DNA of 64,000 bases from the NCBI GenBank assembly GCA_023374025.1, contig SIJG01000077.1, forward strand, positions 75,242 to 139,241. Direction: 5' to 3'. This document shows positions 24,152 through 36,600 of the stretch, one piece after another. How positions within the stretch are numbered: the stretch's first letter is position 1; the number at the start of each line of letters is the position of its first letter. The notes under the pieces were generated by a model. That model made no database searches, was not told where the DNA came from, and worked only from the letters and a program-made list of their open reading frames with translations. The DNA is from Heterodera schachtii (Eukaryota > Nematoda > Chromadorea > Rhabditida > Heteroderidae). A program made the translations under genes and the position numbers.

Positions 24152-24880
24152 TCCCGGACAATGCGTAAATGGACAATCCGTAAGTGAACAACCCGTTAGC
24201 AAATTTTATTTTAAAACGCAAGATTTTATATAAAATAATGAGAAAAATGAATTTAAATCGAAAAAAATTTAATAAATAATAATTTGATTTGATTTTATAA
24301 AAGGAATGAGTTATTAAGCACAAAAAACGCATTTGCCACTTGGTTTGAGGCTTCTACGTTGACTTTTATTATACTTTTTTTCGGGATTTTCGTGCCTTAA
24401 ATGCCCTTTTTGGCATTTTGCCGTTTTGGTGCCTTTTTTGGTGTTTTTTTCCCCGAAAATTCCATTAAAAATGTAATAAAATTGAGAATAAGAATTGAAA
24501 ATTTTTCTCAAAAATGATCGCCAAAATTGAAAGTTTTTCTTGATAAAAAATTTTGGGTTTAAAAATTTTTCTTATTAGAAAAAAAAATTATAAAATTTTA
24601 AATATGTATTTAATAATGATTTAATGACCAAAGTTAAGTTTTTGATTATGTTAAACGTGTTTTTCTCGCTGAAACCATTAATAGAAAAATTTTAAATGCA
24701 CTGGAAATGTTGTAAAACCCATTCGATTTAATCGCAGTCGCAAAAATTTTTAATAATTGCTCAAAAAAAAAAGAAAATTGGCTAACGAATTGTCCACTGA
24801 CAGATAATCCATTACTGACGGATTGTTCTTCACTGACGTATTGTCTACTGACGGATTGTCCACTGACCGATTGTCCAGAC
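24152..24880. mobile_element. foldback element, GGACAATCCGT ends
   Basis: The left end reads CTCCCGGACAATGCGTAAAT followed by GGACAATCCGTAAGTG. The right end holds the complement as CACTGACGGATTGTCC repeated several times and ends CTGACCGATTGTCC before a C run. The middle is AT-rich. Shorter relatives occur at 43911-44010 and 51629-51905. Confidence 0.65.
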
Positions 24881-26813
24881 CCCCCCCCCCCCCCCGCCCC
24901 CTTTGGCTAAATGTGCCGAAAAGAGTGCCAACGGAGTCAAGAATAGCAAAATTGTCAAAACATTTATTGGGTGGCAGACATTAAATGACACAAATTCCGA
25001 TTAAGTTGAATCCTCAAAATCAATCAATCAATCCTCGAAAACCAATCGTACTTTTTTAGCCGCCCCCTCCCCGCTGGGCACTCCGTTTCGCCGATTCGAT
25101 GACCCCTCGGGGGACGTCGGCGGAGGTCCGGGCGGGGCCATAAAACCATCGCCTCTCCGGGAAGGTGCTTCATCTCTCCCCAGTCTCCCGCCATTCATTG
25201 ATTTATCCCGCAAAATAAATATATTAGCCCCCCCCCCCCGGTTGACGAATGTATATATAAAATTGGGGGACTGGGACATTTCGCGGCCCCCGGGGGGACG
25301 GTCGAGGGATTGGAAAGCAATTGGCCCCACAGCATTGGATGTGGCCCGGTCCGCGTCATCCACCGCCGGCCACCTTCGTCGTGTTGAGCGGTTGGACTAG
25401 CCCCAAGGGATCTGATGTGAAGCGGCTGTTCCCTGCCCCCTCCCCCCGGACGGCTTTTCCCCCGGGGGCAGCGATTGATGACGAACAAAATCCATCCGCC
25501 GGCGGGGAAAGTGATGGCTTTTCAAGTTTTGTCCAGTGTTGAGCTGATCAGAGCCGCCGTTTATCGTGATTTGGTGGCTTTGTGATGTGATCAGCAAATG
25601 AAAACAAAAAAAAGCAAATCAATGCCAGGGCCAGGCCATCCCCAAAAAATCCCCCAAAATCCGCCGCCCGATCAATCTTGGTCTTATCCAGGCAGAATGA
25701 TTCCGGCTGGAGATAAATAAACACACAAACATGATCTGCCTAACTGATAAAAATGAGCCATTGTTTAGATAAAACCGCAAAAAAAAAAATTTTAAAAAAA
25801 AATTTAAATTTAAATTTTAGGCATTTGAAAACAGAACGGAACGGAAAAAACGTAATTTTTTCGACCAGATTCCAAAATTCGAAGCTCTCGACTTTGGAGC
25901 TTTCCAAAAACCTCATAATTTCCCCCAAAACCGAGGCCTAATTTTTTTTAAAAATAAAACTAAATGTATCAAAAATTTCCCAAAATTTTCCAAAAAACCA
26001 GTCTGAAATTCTATCCCCAAAATCAAATTGTCACCATTTCACAACAAAAAATGACGCAAAAATCTCCTATTAATTGATGCCAATTAGCATCAGCCCAGCA
26101 GCAGGTATCATTTTCATCATTTCTTCAAAAAAAAAATTTTTTTTTGTCATTGTGCCAATTTTGAATTTTCTCGTGCCAACATTGCAATTTTGGTGCCATT
26201 TCACTTGAGAAGCCAATTACAAATTACCCCCAACTTCCACCCATTGTGGGTGGGTGAAGCATTTGTGCCAAGTGCAACTTCTTTACGGGCACGCAATGCC
26301 AAATTAAATACAAAATTAAAAATTCAAATTTAATTAACGTGCCGTACCAAATGCCATGGCATTCTCATTCAGTCATTCCTTTGTCTGCCATCTGTCACTT
26401 CAAATTCGTTCAATTTACTGCTGACAGCCGTTCAATTCGGGCACAAAATGTGGAAAAGCATACTGTACACATTGAAGCGGTAAAATGGGGAACTTTTAAG
26501 CCGACAAAAGACGACGACGGCGACAACAAAAAGGGCACACATCTCATTAATACAAATTAGAAATTAATTTTTAATAGGGCAAAATTGAATTTTTTGTTTT
26601 CAAATTGTTGCCAGCCGTTCCACCGATATAAAAAGTCTGTGCCAACAGTTTTGTAAGGCATTTGGGGCATGGCACTTTTGGGGATTGGGACGGGAAAGGT
26701 CAAAGTGTGGGTGATTCGGGTCCAATTTTGGCCCAGATTTAAACCGGGGATCGCCTGAATGTCGGGGGAGGGAGTTCGGGGATAGTTGATTAAGGAAATC
26801 ATGACATTACCCC
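24881..26813. other. intergenic DNA, no gene supported
   Basis: GC-rich patches (25030-25550) carry overlapping Pro/Arg/Gly-rich frames on both strands without a splice-consistent model. 25740-26330 is AT-rich. Confidence 0.45.
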
Positions 26814-27530
26814 TTTTCCCGCCTCACATTCCCCGCTTTTCCATTCCCCGTTCCCCCGCTTTTCCATTCCCCGTTTTCCCACTTTTCCATTCACTTCCCC
26901 CGCTCCCATTCCCGGTTCCCCCGCTTTTCATTCCCCCGTTTTCCCACTTTTCCATTCACTTCCCCCGCCTCCCATTCCCCGTTCCCCCGCTTTTCCATTC
27001 CCCGTTCCCCTCCCCCGTCTTCGATTCCCCGTCCCCCCGCTTTCCATTCCCCGTTCCCCCGCTTTTCCATTCCCCGTTCCCCTCCCCCGTCTTCGATTCC
27101 CCGTCCCCCCGCTTTCCATCCCCCGTTCCCCCGCTTTTCCATTCCCTCGTTTTCCCACTTTTCCATTCACTTCCCCCGCCTCCCATTCCCGGTTCCCCCG
27201 CTTTTCCATTCCCCGTTCCCCCGCTTTTCCATTCCCTCGTTTTCCCACTTTTCCATTCACTTCCCCCGCCTCCCATTCCCGGTTCCCCCGCTTTTCCATT
27301 CCCCGTTCACCCGCTTTTCCATTCCCTCGTTTTCCCACTTTTCCATTCACTTCCCCCGCCTCCCATTCCCGGTTCACCCGCTTTTCCATTCCCTCGTTTT
27401 CCCACTTTTCCATTCCCCCGTTTTCCCACTTTTCCATTCACTTCCCCCGCCTCCCATTCCCCGTTCCCCCGTTTTTCCATTCCCCGTTCCCCTCCCCCGT
27501 CTTCGATTCCCCGTCACCCCGCTTTCCAAT
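26814..27530 (+). repeat. C/T-rich minisatellite
   Basis: About 700 bases of short units such as CCCCCGCTTTTCCATTCCC, CGTTTTCCCACTTTTCC and ATTCACTTCCCCCGCCTCCC, organised into longer repeats of about 110 bases (27130-27420). The plus strand is almost free of G except in CCCCG. Because unit lengths are often multiples of three, a long Pro/Phe/Ser frame stays open. It has no other sign of being a gene. Confidence 0.9.
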
Positions 27531-30500
27531 TTATTGCGCTATTGTATGTATATATATGTCACCCATCCATCCATCTGTCATTTACTTTTAACTCCCCACC
27601 AAAATTCATTGCTGCCAGCCGCTGTTGGTGGTGCCCCGCGGGAGTCCGTCTTTCGTCCCCCGCGGCGTCATTGTTGGAGACGGCGGCGGCGGCATCCTTT
27701 CATCATCGGTGCCCGTCCCACCCAAAACGCAACATCGCCCACCCCCGAGGGTTTAATTAACATTTTTTCCCCTCATTTCCTTCCTCGTCATTATGCAGCA
27801 CACACACACACAACAACAACTAGTACTCATTCAATTCATTCATCCATTTTGCCCAATTGTCTTTTGGCATTTGGCGTGCCAAAGTCCCCAGGGGGGCGGG
27901 GGGGAGAGGGAGAGGAAAAGCGGGGTACGTACACACACCCCGTCCCATAAAATTAAGGGAAATATATACAAATTTTTTGAAAATTTTGCTCATTTTTCTT
28001 AGTAAATTGTGTCTGAATTTTCTAAAATTTCCCATGCCGACGCCTTTGGCACCGCCAGAGACGCTCATTAAGTCGACAATTTGCAAATTAATCCAAAAAA
28101 AAAAAATATGTAAATCAACTAATTTTGCCGCCAAAATCTATTAACATTCATCCAAATTGTTTAATATTTACTTCCGCTATCACCTTCATCTCGGCTCTGC
28201 ATAATCATCCTTTAAAATACCATTTTTATGAAAAATTCACCAAAATTTTCTACCGGCAGCACTTTACCATAGATTCGTAGCTAAAAATCCCACAAAATTG
28301 GCCATTTTTTGTGCCAAAACTGCTCATAAAAGGGACAAAATATGTCTCATATTCTCTCACGGTGCCTAATTTAAAAAAAACGGAATAAAATTTTTCGGGC
28401 AAAGTGCAAAAAATTTCTTAATTCCCCCCCCCCCCCCGAAAATTTTTTTTTTTTGGAATATAGGCCTGCCTAATTATATTCATTTTAAACTAATTTGCTT
28501 CTCCCCCCACCCCCCCCCCCATCCTAGCAGAGCATGGTTGTCCCCGCCGGAATTTACAATTTTCCCACGAATTCCCCCCGTCCCCCGCCGGGGTCCGTCC
28601 GTCCCTTCGGGGGATGGCACGGCACGGGTCCCACCCATTCTCTATCACCTTTTTGTGTTCCACCCTTTTTTGGCTGCTAACTAAATTGCCCCTCATTAGC
28701 TGCTTTCTTCCCTTTTGGGCCAAAGGTGGGCGCCGCCGCCAAATTGTCCCATGCCGCCGCCTTAAACACTTCTGGCACTGGCTAATTGGGCCCGGGGCAC
28801 GTGCCATCGCCAAAAAAAAAAAAAAATCAAAATTGCGAAAATTGGTAATCCTGTGCCAACGCCGGCAAATTGGCAACTCTATTTGTGCCAGTGCCGCCAC
28901 CATCAACCCTACCCCGAAGAAAGTCTTCAAAGGGCTTCCCGGAAGATTAAATCCCTCAGGGGCTATGCCCAGAAATCATTTTGGCACCATGGGAAGCACC
29001 GTGCCGACGATGGACGGGGGCGGGGGGGGGGGGGGGAGATGGAATAGGGTGTCAATTGTTTTGTGGCAAAAAAGTGGCGGCTGTCACTCAAATGAAACCT
29101 TCAAGGAAATTTATCAAGCCCATCTCCCATCACTCTCAAAGTTAAATTGGATGGCACATTTTTAATCAAGTGGAATAGTGCCAAATTTAACTTTTGTTTA
29201 AATTCAAAAAAAAGTGAAAAGACAGGAAGGGGGATGGGTAGAGAAAGAGAGTGACGAAAATAGTGTGAGGAACAGAGATGGAAAGAGAGAGAGAGAGAGA
29301 GAGCGGGAGAGAGAGCGGGAGAGAGAGAGAGAGAGCAGTGAAAATTTAAGGAAATCAAAGAAAAGTAATTAAGAAAAAAGGCAATAGGCAGAAAGCCTAT
29401 AGATGAAAAAGGTGGATGAGTCTAGAGAAAAAGACAATAGTGTAGATAGTAGAGGAGTTAGAGAAAAAGACAAAACAAAAAAAATGTACAGAGAGTGCAA
29501 TGGCACTGAACTTTTCTTCAATTACCTTAATTAAATTCCGTTTCTTTCCTCACTGCTTCATCATCGTCGCAAAAAACAAAACAAAAACTTCTTATCTGTG
29601 CCACCCATCTTCTCCGGGTGCCCCCGTCCCCCGCGGCACCGGCACGGCACGGAGCTTATCTCCCGTCGTGCCAAAATGTGTGTGTGCCACCATCGACTCT
29701 GGCACTAGCCGCCGGACGGACCGGCCGGCGGCGGTGTTCACCACCTCTTCCGCCCCCCCCCCTTTTCCCACACCCAATTTTGGCCAATTTTCTCCCCCGT
29801 CCCAGGGCGGCGGGGGGGGGGGGGGTGCCTCCGGGAATTGCTTTCACTCTCGACCCCTCGGCCTCGCCACTCTCGACTTTTTGTCCAGCAGGGCAATTGG
29901 GTGGCCCACCGATTCCGGAGAGTTTAGTCGGTCTCGGTCAAATGCCAAGCGCTTTTGCACCACTCCTACTCTCTCAATTGGCTTCACAATGGTGCCAAGG
30001 AAGCCATTTTGCCGAAAAATATGCGCGGCACCCGTCGAAAACAGTGCCAGCGGGGTGCCAAAATGCCATAATTGATGTGCCATTAAGGAGGTTGATTAAG
30101 CGGGTAAATTATGGTGGCAACAGGCAGGCAGCTGCTGTTGCTGCCAGCAGATGCTTTAACCCCGGTCGGCGCTGGCACTAAGTTGGGGCAGCCGGCCCGG
30201 CACTTCGTGTGCCACCCGCCGCTAACACAACAAAAGGTGGGTGCCGTCATGCCATGCCAAAGTTTTGTTCCGTGTGCCACCGGCGGCAAACGGCAAAATT
30301 GCCGGTTCATTTGAGAAAAGGCAAAAAAGCACAGTACACAGGCACCTTGTGCCACTTTGGCTTAATTTGTTGCCTGCTGCCCGGGCATTGGCACTTTCAC
30401 TGAATCTATCCCCCCATTTTTGGCATGTAATGAAGCGGCAAAGTGTAAGGTGCCAAAATTGCAGGTGTGTTCTTTAATTTCCAACAACAATCATTTTGGA

Positions 30501-31639
30501 TAATAATGGATTGTTGGCAACAAAAATAATTTTTGTGCCAAAATCTCAAATTCATTTCGTGGCATTGTGTTAAAATCCTTTTCCGGCATGAAACATCATT
30601 TTTTAATTTGTTGGCATTATGTAAGATTTTTGGAGGCATCCTCACCTCATTTATTGGCATTAGGAAAACATTTTTGGACGGCAAAAATCTGGCATTAAAA
30701 ACTTGTTAAATAAATTACAAAATAAATCCGGCACATTTTGGAAAAAATATATATGGGGTTTCCTAATCTGACAATATTATCACAATCATCCGGTATTTAT
30801 ACATCCATAAATCATTGACCATCGTATGGAATGAATTTTTATAAAATTATAAAATAATTTTTTTAAATAAAATATAGAAAAAAAAATTACCTTTTTTCTA
30901 AGACAAGTCGGGAGAATGATTTTTCAGCATATTTTAAGTGTTTTTGGTGAGAAATAGCGCTGTTTTAAACAACTTTTGTACTTTTTCACTAATTTTTAGA
31001 ACATATTTTGGCATATTTTTAAGTTTTTGCACATTTTTCTGGCATTTTTTGGTTTTTTTTTTTTGCACAATGTAAGTTTATATTTGGGAACTTTTACCAC
31101 ATAAAAATCTATTTTGAATGTTTCAATTAGAGGACTGTTCAAAGGGTCTTAATTTTCCGAAAATTCGAGAACCGAAACCGAGAATTTTTACATCGTGAGC
31201 CTTAACCGATAAATGAGACGCTCAAAAACCCTCAAAAATTCTCGAGACCGGAAAACCCAAAAAAAAAAAAGCCATGGGTCGGGGGACCTCGCCCTCTCGA
31301 ATAGCCGTAATTTTAATTATTATTATTTTTTTTTTTTTGCATTTTACGATAGGATTTTGAACTTTTTTTTATTTAAATATTTCTTTTTACCCCCTCCCCT
31401 CAATTGAAAAAAGTTTTGATCACTTATAACCAGATCGATACTGATCACTTCACTGAAAACTCAGTGCTTTTGCCTCAGGGAAAATTGATCAATCACTTTG
31501 CCCATTCATTTTTCACATTCGGCTGATCGCAACGGTGAAAAGCGAACATTTCCCAGCAGATTGTAATCATTAAAAAACAGCTTTATGAGCTTCAAATGCC
31601 TCCCCTTCGGAAGCGGCGGAGGAGGAAAAGCGGTGGCTT
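27531..31639. other. intergenic DNA with GA microsatellite, no gene supported
   Basis: 29277-29336 is a GAGAGAGAGCGGGAGAGA microsatellite. The region 28500-30480 is GC-rich and strikingly full of the words GTGCCA and TGGCAC, with open frames on both strands but no splice-bounded coding model. 30700-31100 is AT-rich. 31130-31255 is a CTCGAG-word patch. Confidence 0.5.
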
Positions 31640-31840
31640 TGATGCTCTTCGGCTTTATCCACCTCTTGTGGCTTACCTTTATCCTCCTCCTTTTCGGCTT
31701 AGCTTTATCCTCCCTCCTCTTTGCGGCTTAGTTAGCCTTATCCCCTGTGTTGTGGCCTAGGTTTTATCCCCACTTGTGGCTTAGCTTTATCCCGTCCCCC
31801 TCCATTATGGCTTACAATTAGCTTTATCCTCCCCGCCCCT
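31640..31840 (+). repeat. GGCTTAGCTTTATCC degenerate tandem repeat
   Basis: Six or so units of 25-40 bases, each with GGCTTAG or GGCTTAC followed by CTTTATCC and a pyrimidine stretch. Confidence 0.7.
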
Positions 31841-32634
31841 CCCACTCATCTCCGTGTCTAATGTCCATTAAACGATCACCCCCCCCCCCCGCCCGCCCCT
31901 CGGCTGTGGGCTCGGCTCGGCTTTTCCAATCCAATATTTACCCACCACTTGGGGCTTCTTCGTCGCCTCGGGGGAGGGGTGGAGCGGCAAACTTCACATT
32001 TTTCAACATCCTCATCTCATCGTCGTCCTGCTAGCCTCAGGATGGAAGAGGAGGAAGAGAAGCATTTTCACCATTCATCTTCCTCCGACCGCTTCTTCCT
32101 CCCCTCGGGTGTGATTTTTTGCTGCTTTAGCCCGTCCCCCCCCCCCCGCGCAGCGACGAGAAGCGAACAAACTCAGTCCCAGCCAAGTTTAGGGCTTCAT
32201 AACTTTTTTAAAAATTAATTTATTGACCAAATCGAACAAACATTGTATCAAATTCGAGCTCGCGCTTAACAAGCTTAATTAAAATCTGTTGAAAATGTGA
32301 CGGAATTTCTTGGTCTCTAAAAGTTTAAAATAAAAAATCTACAAAAAATCGGATTTTTGTGGTTTTCATATTGCTTACTTTTTCTTAAATGTATAGTCGC
32401 TAACCAAAATAGCAACTTAAGCCGATGTTAGCTTTCAATTGGTGCAAAGTTTGTTGTTTTGGGTTTGCTCAATTTTTATTGCAAAAAGTTAAAGCGCCGC
32501 CTAACTTTGACTGGTCCTGAGTTCGTTGGGCTGCTCCGTACTTAATTTGGCTGGTCCTGAGCTGGCGAGACGGAGTTGATCAACCATCGCGCAGCGGCGG
32601 CGACTTGACGACATGGACAACAGCAGATGGACAG

Positions 32635-32990
32635 CGGGGCCGGCCCGGGAGGACGGAGCAGCACATCGACCACGACACCCCGTCGTCCCCGGAGGGGTGA
32701 ATATAATGAATGATTCTGCCCCCCCCCCCGCTGGGATGCTTTACCTTTCCCCGCCCCGCCCCGCATTCGTCGAGAATCTCGACTTGCAATTCAACCTCAG
32801 CAAATAGGGGGAGCCGGGAGGACGGAGCAGCACATCGACCACGATACCCCGTCGTTCCTGGAGGGGCCAGCATAATGAGTACTTTCGGCGCCGTCCCACC
32901 CACCCCCCCCGGGGGATGCTTTACCCTCTCCGCCCCCCACCCTCGCCCCGCATTCGTCGAGACTCTCGACTTGCAATCCAACACTTCACT
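32635..32990 (+). repeat. two-unit tandem duplication, about 175 bases each
   Basis: Unit one (about 32640-32810) and unit two (about 32811-32990) share GGGAGGACGGAGCAGCACAT, CCCCGTCGT and GCATTCGTCGAGA in the same order, and both carry a C run in the middle. Differences are scattered. No stable reading frame is shared by both units. Confidence 0.8.
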
Positions 32991-33613
32991 TCCCCTCTTC
33001 CGTATGCTCTTCTCTCGTACACTCCTCCTTCGTGCTGCGTTCGCTGTGGTGGAGGTTTCACTCACCTCCCTCCCCCCACTTTCTTCCACTTTCTTCCACT
33101 CAATTTTCCGCTTTATCTCTTCCGCCTCCCCTCCCTCTTTCCTCCCTCCTGTTGATGGTCAATAAAACATGCAAATATATGGATTTCTTTGGTTTTAAAT
33201 CTCAAATTGAGAAGGACGACCCAAAAATTCTCAATTTTTCAAGAATTTTCGTTTTTTTCGTTTAATTTCCTCACATTTTGCTCAACTTTATTGAATTTAT
33301 GACGAAAGTCAAGAGCGAGTAATTGACCCGAAAAAGTCAGGACCGAGAATTGGCTCGAGATTCTAAATACCCCCTCCCCTCCAAAAAAAACTGATAGAAA
33401 TTTTTTTTAATCGAAAGTTGAAAAATTTTCCATAATTTTACATACGCACTTAAGGGAGAGTGTTCCAACCCACATATAAAGCAATTTTTTTTTTTATGAA
33501 ATCTCCACTAATTTTGCAAATCTTTCAAGTTTCAGCCAAAATATTCATTCCGTTTTTGTGCCAACAATTTCCCAGCCGATGGCACTTTTTTGTCTGTAAA
33601 AATTGCGCCTAAA
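32991..33613 (+). other. upstream region of the receptor gene
   Basis: Pyrimidine-rich then AT-rich DNA before the ATG at 33614. A T-rich stretch with TTTCAG at about 33530-33536 could be a trans-splice acceptor about 78 bases upstream of the ATG, but several AG sites are equally possible. Confidence 0.35.
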
Positions 33614-36600
33614 ATGAGTCATCCGCCACCGATCGATGCTTTGTCCACCTCAACCGCCGCTTCATCATCTTTATTAGCATCAACGGGCGCTGCGCCGTTA
33701 GCGCCGGCGCTCTTCCACGCCGGCAGCGCAAAGACTAATTGGACGGCGATGGACTGTGTGTGGCTGGAGGAAGTGCACAACATACAGGCAAGAACGGAAG
33801 ATTACGGTAACCGTATACCGACCGGGTTTACGGTAGCTTATATAAAGCTCACGGGAATGCAAAATTGGAAAGTAATTTTTTTTTTTCAAAACGAATTGCC
33901 TGATTTTGGTCAAAATTTCAATCCCAAAATTATGAGGAGGATTTGATGGTGGAGGTGAAAAACCCGCAAAAAAATTTTTTTCAAAGCCGGCATGGATTGG
34001 ACTCCCAAAACCCGGAAAAGTGCCGGATTTTCCATGGAAAATTGCGTCCTTTTACAACCATTCCGAGCAATTTTGTTTAGTTTAACGCAACTAATTGCGT
34101 TAATTAAGGCCTGTTTTACACATTTTTATACAAAATATGCCCTCTTTAAGTTTCTACAGTATGCCAAAAACACAGTAACCTCTCCCCCATTTTACTGTTG
34201 CAGAACCATTTGTACTGGCGCCAGAACAGTCCCGTGTTGTTGCTGAGCTTGTACGCGGTTGTGTGCACGTTCGGCACGGTGGTCAATTTGTTTGTGCTGT
34301 TGTCATTTGCCCGGGTTTCGCAGGTGGGCAAAATGACTGATTTTTTTGGATTTTTTATTTAAAAAAAAAAAAAATTTAAAAATTATTATTTGGCACAATA
34401 TTTATTGTTTGTCTTTTTATTTAAAATATTTTTCTCCAAATTACAAATAATTTTAAATTTAAAATAATATTTTTAAATAATTGAATTTATATTTGAAATA
34501 ATAACTTCAATGTTTTAATAAAAAATAAAATTTAAAATAATTAATTAATATTGTAATAATTAATCTAAGAAAATAATTAAAATAGAAATTCAAAATGAAA
34601 TATTTTAAAATAAAAATTGAAAAAAAAAAATTTTTTAAATAATTTAAAAATATAAAATTAATTAATATTTCTCAATAAATTGTCATTTTATAAATACATA
34701 TTTGATTACTAAAATTAAATCTATTTAAAATATTTTTACAAAATAATAACAATATACCATACTTTTCTTGTAAAAATTTGCTAAATGAAAATATTTTTTA
34801 TATATTTTTAAATGTTTTTTAAAACCGAAATTTACCAATAAAAATTTTTAAATTTTTTAGCTTCGCAATTTGCACAATTATTTCATCGCAAATTTGGCCG
34901 TCTCCGACCTGCTTCTGTGCACAGTGACAGCACCGATGACACTGTACTTGTCCATGAATTTCTTCTGGCCATTTGGGACGCCGGCTTGCCAAATTGTACG
35001 ACCAATTTTTTCAAAAAAAATTTTTGCGATTTTCTCATCAAAAAATCCCATAAATTCCCCCCCCCCCTCCAAAATGAGGCGAAATTTAATGGGGACGGAC
35101 ACAATAAAAAAAAAATGCAGCTGGCAATTAAAAATGTCCACATCTGTTGAGATGGATTTTATGGCCAACTTTACGAAAAAATGGTGTCCAACCAAAAAAA
35201 AAAAAATTATACAATTCTGGAGAAATAGGGGTTTTCTTGACTTTCAGAGTTTTTTTTTGGGGGGGGGGGCGAGGTTGTCTCGTCAATCAATAAGCTAATT
35301 AAGGGTTGGGCTTGATCAGAACCAGTGATTAGGCTTAGGCTTGATCAGCTCGGTTTCATTTGATTTTTGATTAGTGCTTGATCTAAATGCATGATATCAT
35401 TGCTTAATCTCGATCAGGGCAGATCTCTTTTTGGTTCTTTGATCAATCAATGCTCGGGTCTGATCAGAACGTAATTGTTTTTCTGCTGATCCCTTTATTG
35501 GTTTTTGATCAAATTCTTGAGCTTGGTCACTTTCATTTTTGTCCGATCACTTTTCCCACTGTCCATCACAGATTTCTTCCATCCAAGCGGTCAACATGTT
35601 GGTCTCCTGCCTGACGCTTGTTTTGGTCAGTCAATTTTTAATTTTGACTATTTTCTGATCAGTTTTATTGCTTGTATGTGTGATCGAAGTGTGCCAGCTG
35701 CTCTGATCACATTTTCATTGTATTTAAATAATCGGAAAGATTGAATAAAATCCACCAAAAAAAAACGCAAATTTCAATTCACCGTTCATCTCTCTTTATT
35801 GACTTCTGATCACTGATCACTGTCTTCATCAAAAATTCTCTTGTTCAGATCGCAATGGATCGCTTCCTGTTAACACTGTTCCCGGTCAAATGGTCAGTTG
35901 GCCAAGGCAGAAAATTTAAAAAAAAAATAAAAATAATTACTATCACTCGACTTGGACCTGGACCAGGCCTGAATTTTTCGGTAACCTGGATTTTTGCTGG
36001 ACCTGGATCCAGGCCTAAGCTAAACACGAAAAAACCTGGATTTCCTTGAGAAAGTTTTAGAATTTGTTTTCCAAATGACCTATGTATATTTTTTTTCAAA
36101 TTTTCAAAGAATGATTAAATTTATTTAAACAAATTATTATAGTAAATTAGAGATTTTTATATGTTCCTCATCAATTAATTTATTTTTTAAAATCTTGCTT
36201 TTTTTAAATTTTCTAAAAATCTAGATCTATGTCTGAAGCCAGGCCTAGAGAAGCCTGGATTTTTCCTGAAATTTTGTCAAAATATCACGCTCTAAAAATT
36301 ATAATTTCTCTCAAATTTCAAGGCGTATGGCAGCCAAGGCACCGCTGTTCTGCTACCTGTTCGCCTGGTTCTGTGCCATTATTGTTGCAGCACCGTACGG
36401 TGCCGCCGTGTCCGTTGAAGATGCCACCATTTTGGATCCGTAAGAGGCCATTTAAAATTATCAAAAAATTTGGCATAATGTTTGACCAATTTTTTTCCAG
36501 CTGGAACACACCCCACGTGGAGCATCTGGTAAGAAAATAATTATGACAACTGTAAAGCATTTTCTACCGTATAATGAATTAGTAAATGAAAACCGATGTC

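Noticed and set aside
23105..25542. Arg/Gly/Pro-rich frames around 23.1-25.5 kb
   Set aside because: Same grounds: antisense pairs of equal length, interrupted by poly-C runs, no acceptor and donor pair in phase.
26786..27760. 324-codon plus-strand open frame rich in Pro, Phe and Ser
   Set aside because: It lies in the C/T minisatellite. Composition alone keeps it open, several frames on both strands are open too, and there is no start context, splice site or family resemblance.
28490..30480. GC-rich open frames up to 191 codons on both strands
   Set aside because: No splice-consistent exon chain, no recognisable motif, and overlapping frames on both strands. The GTGCCA/TGGCAC word bias explains the lack of stops.
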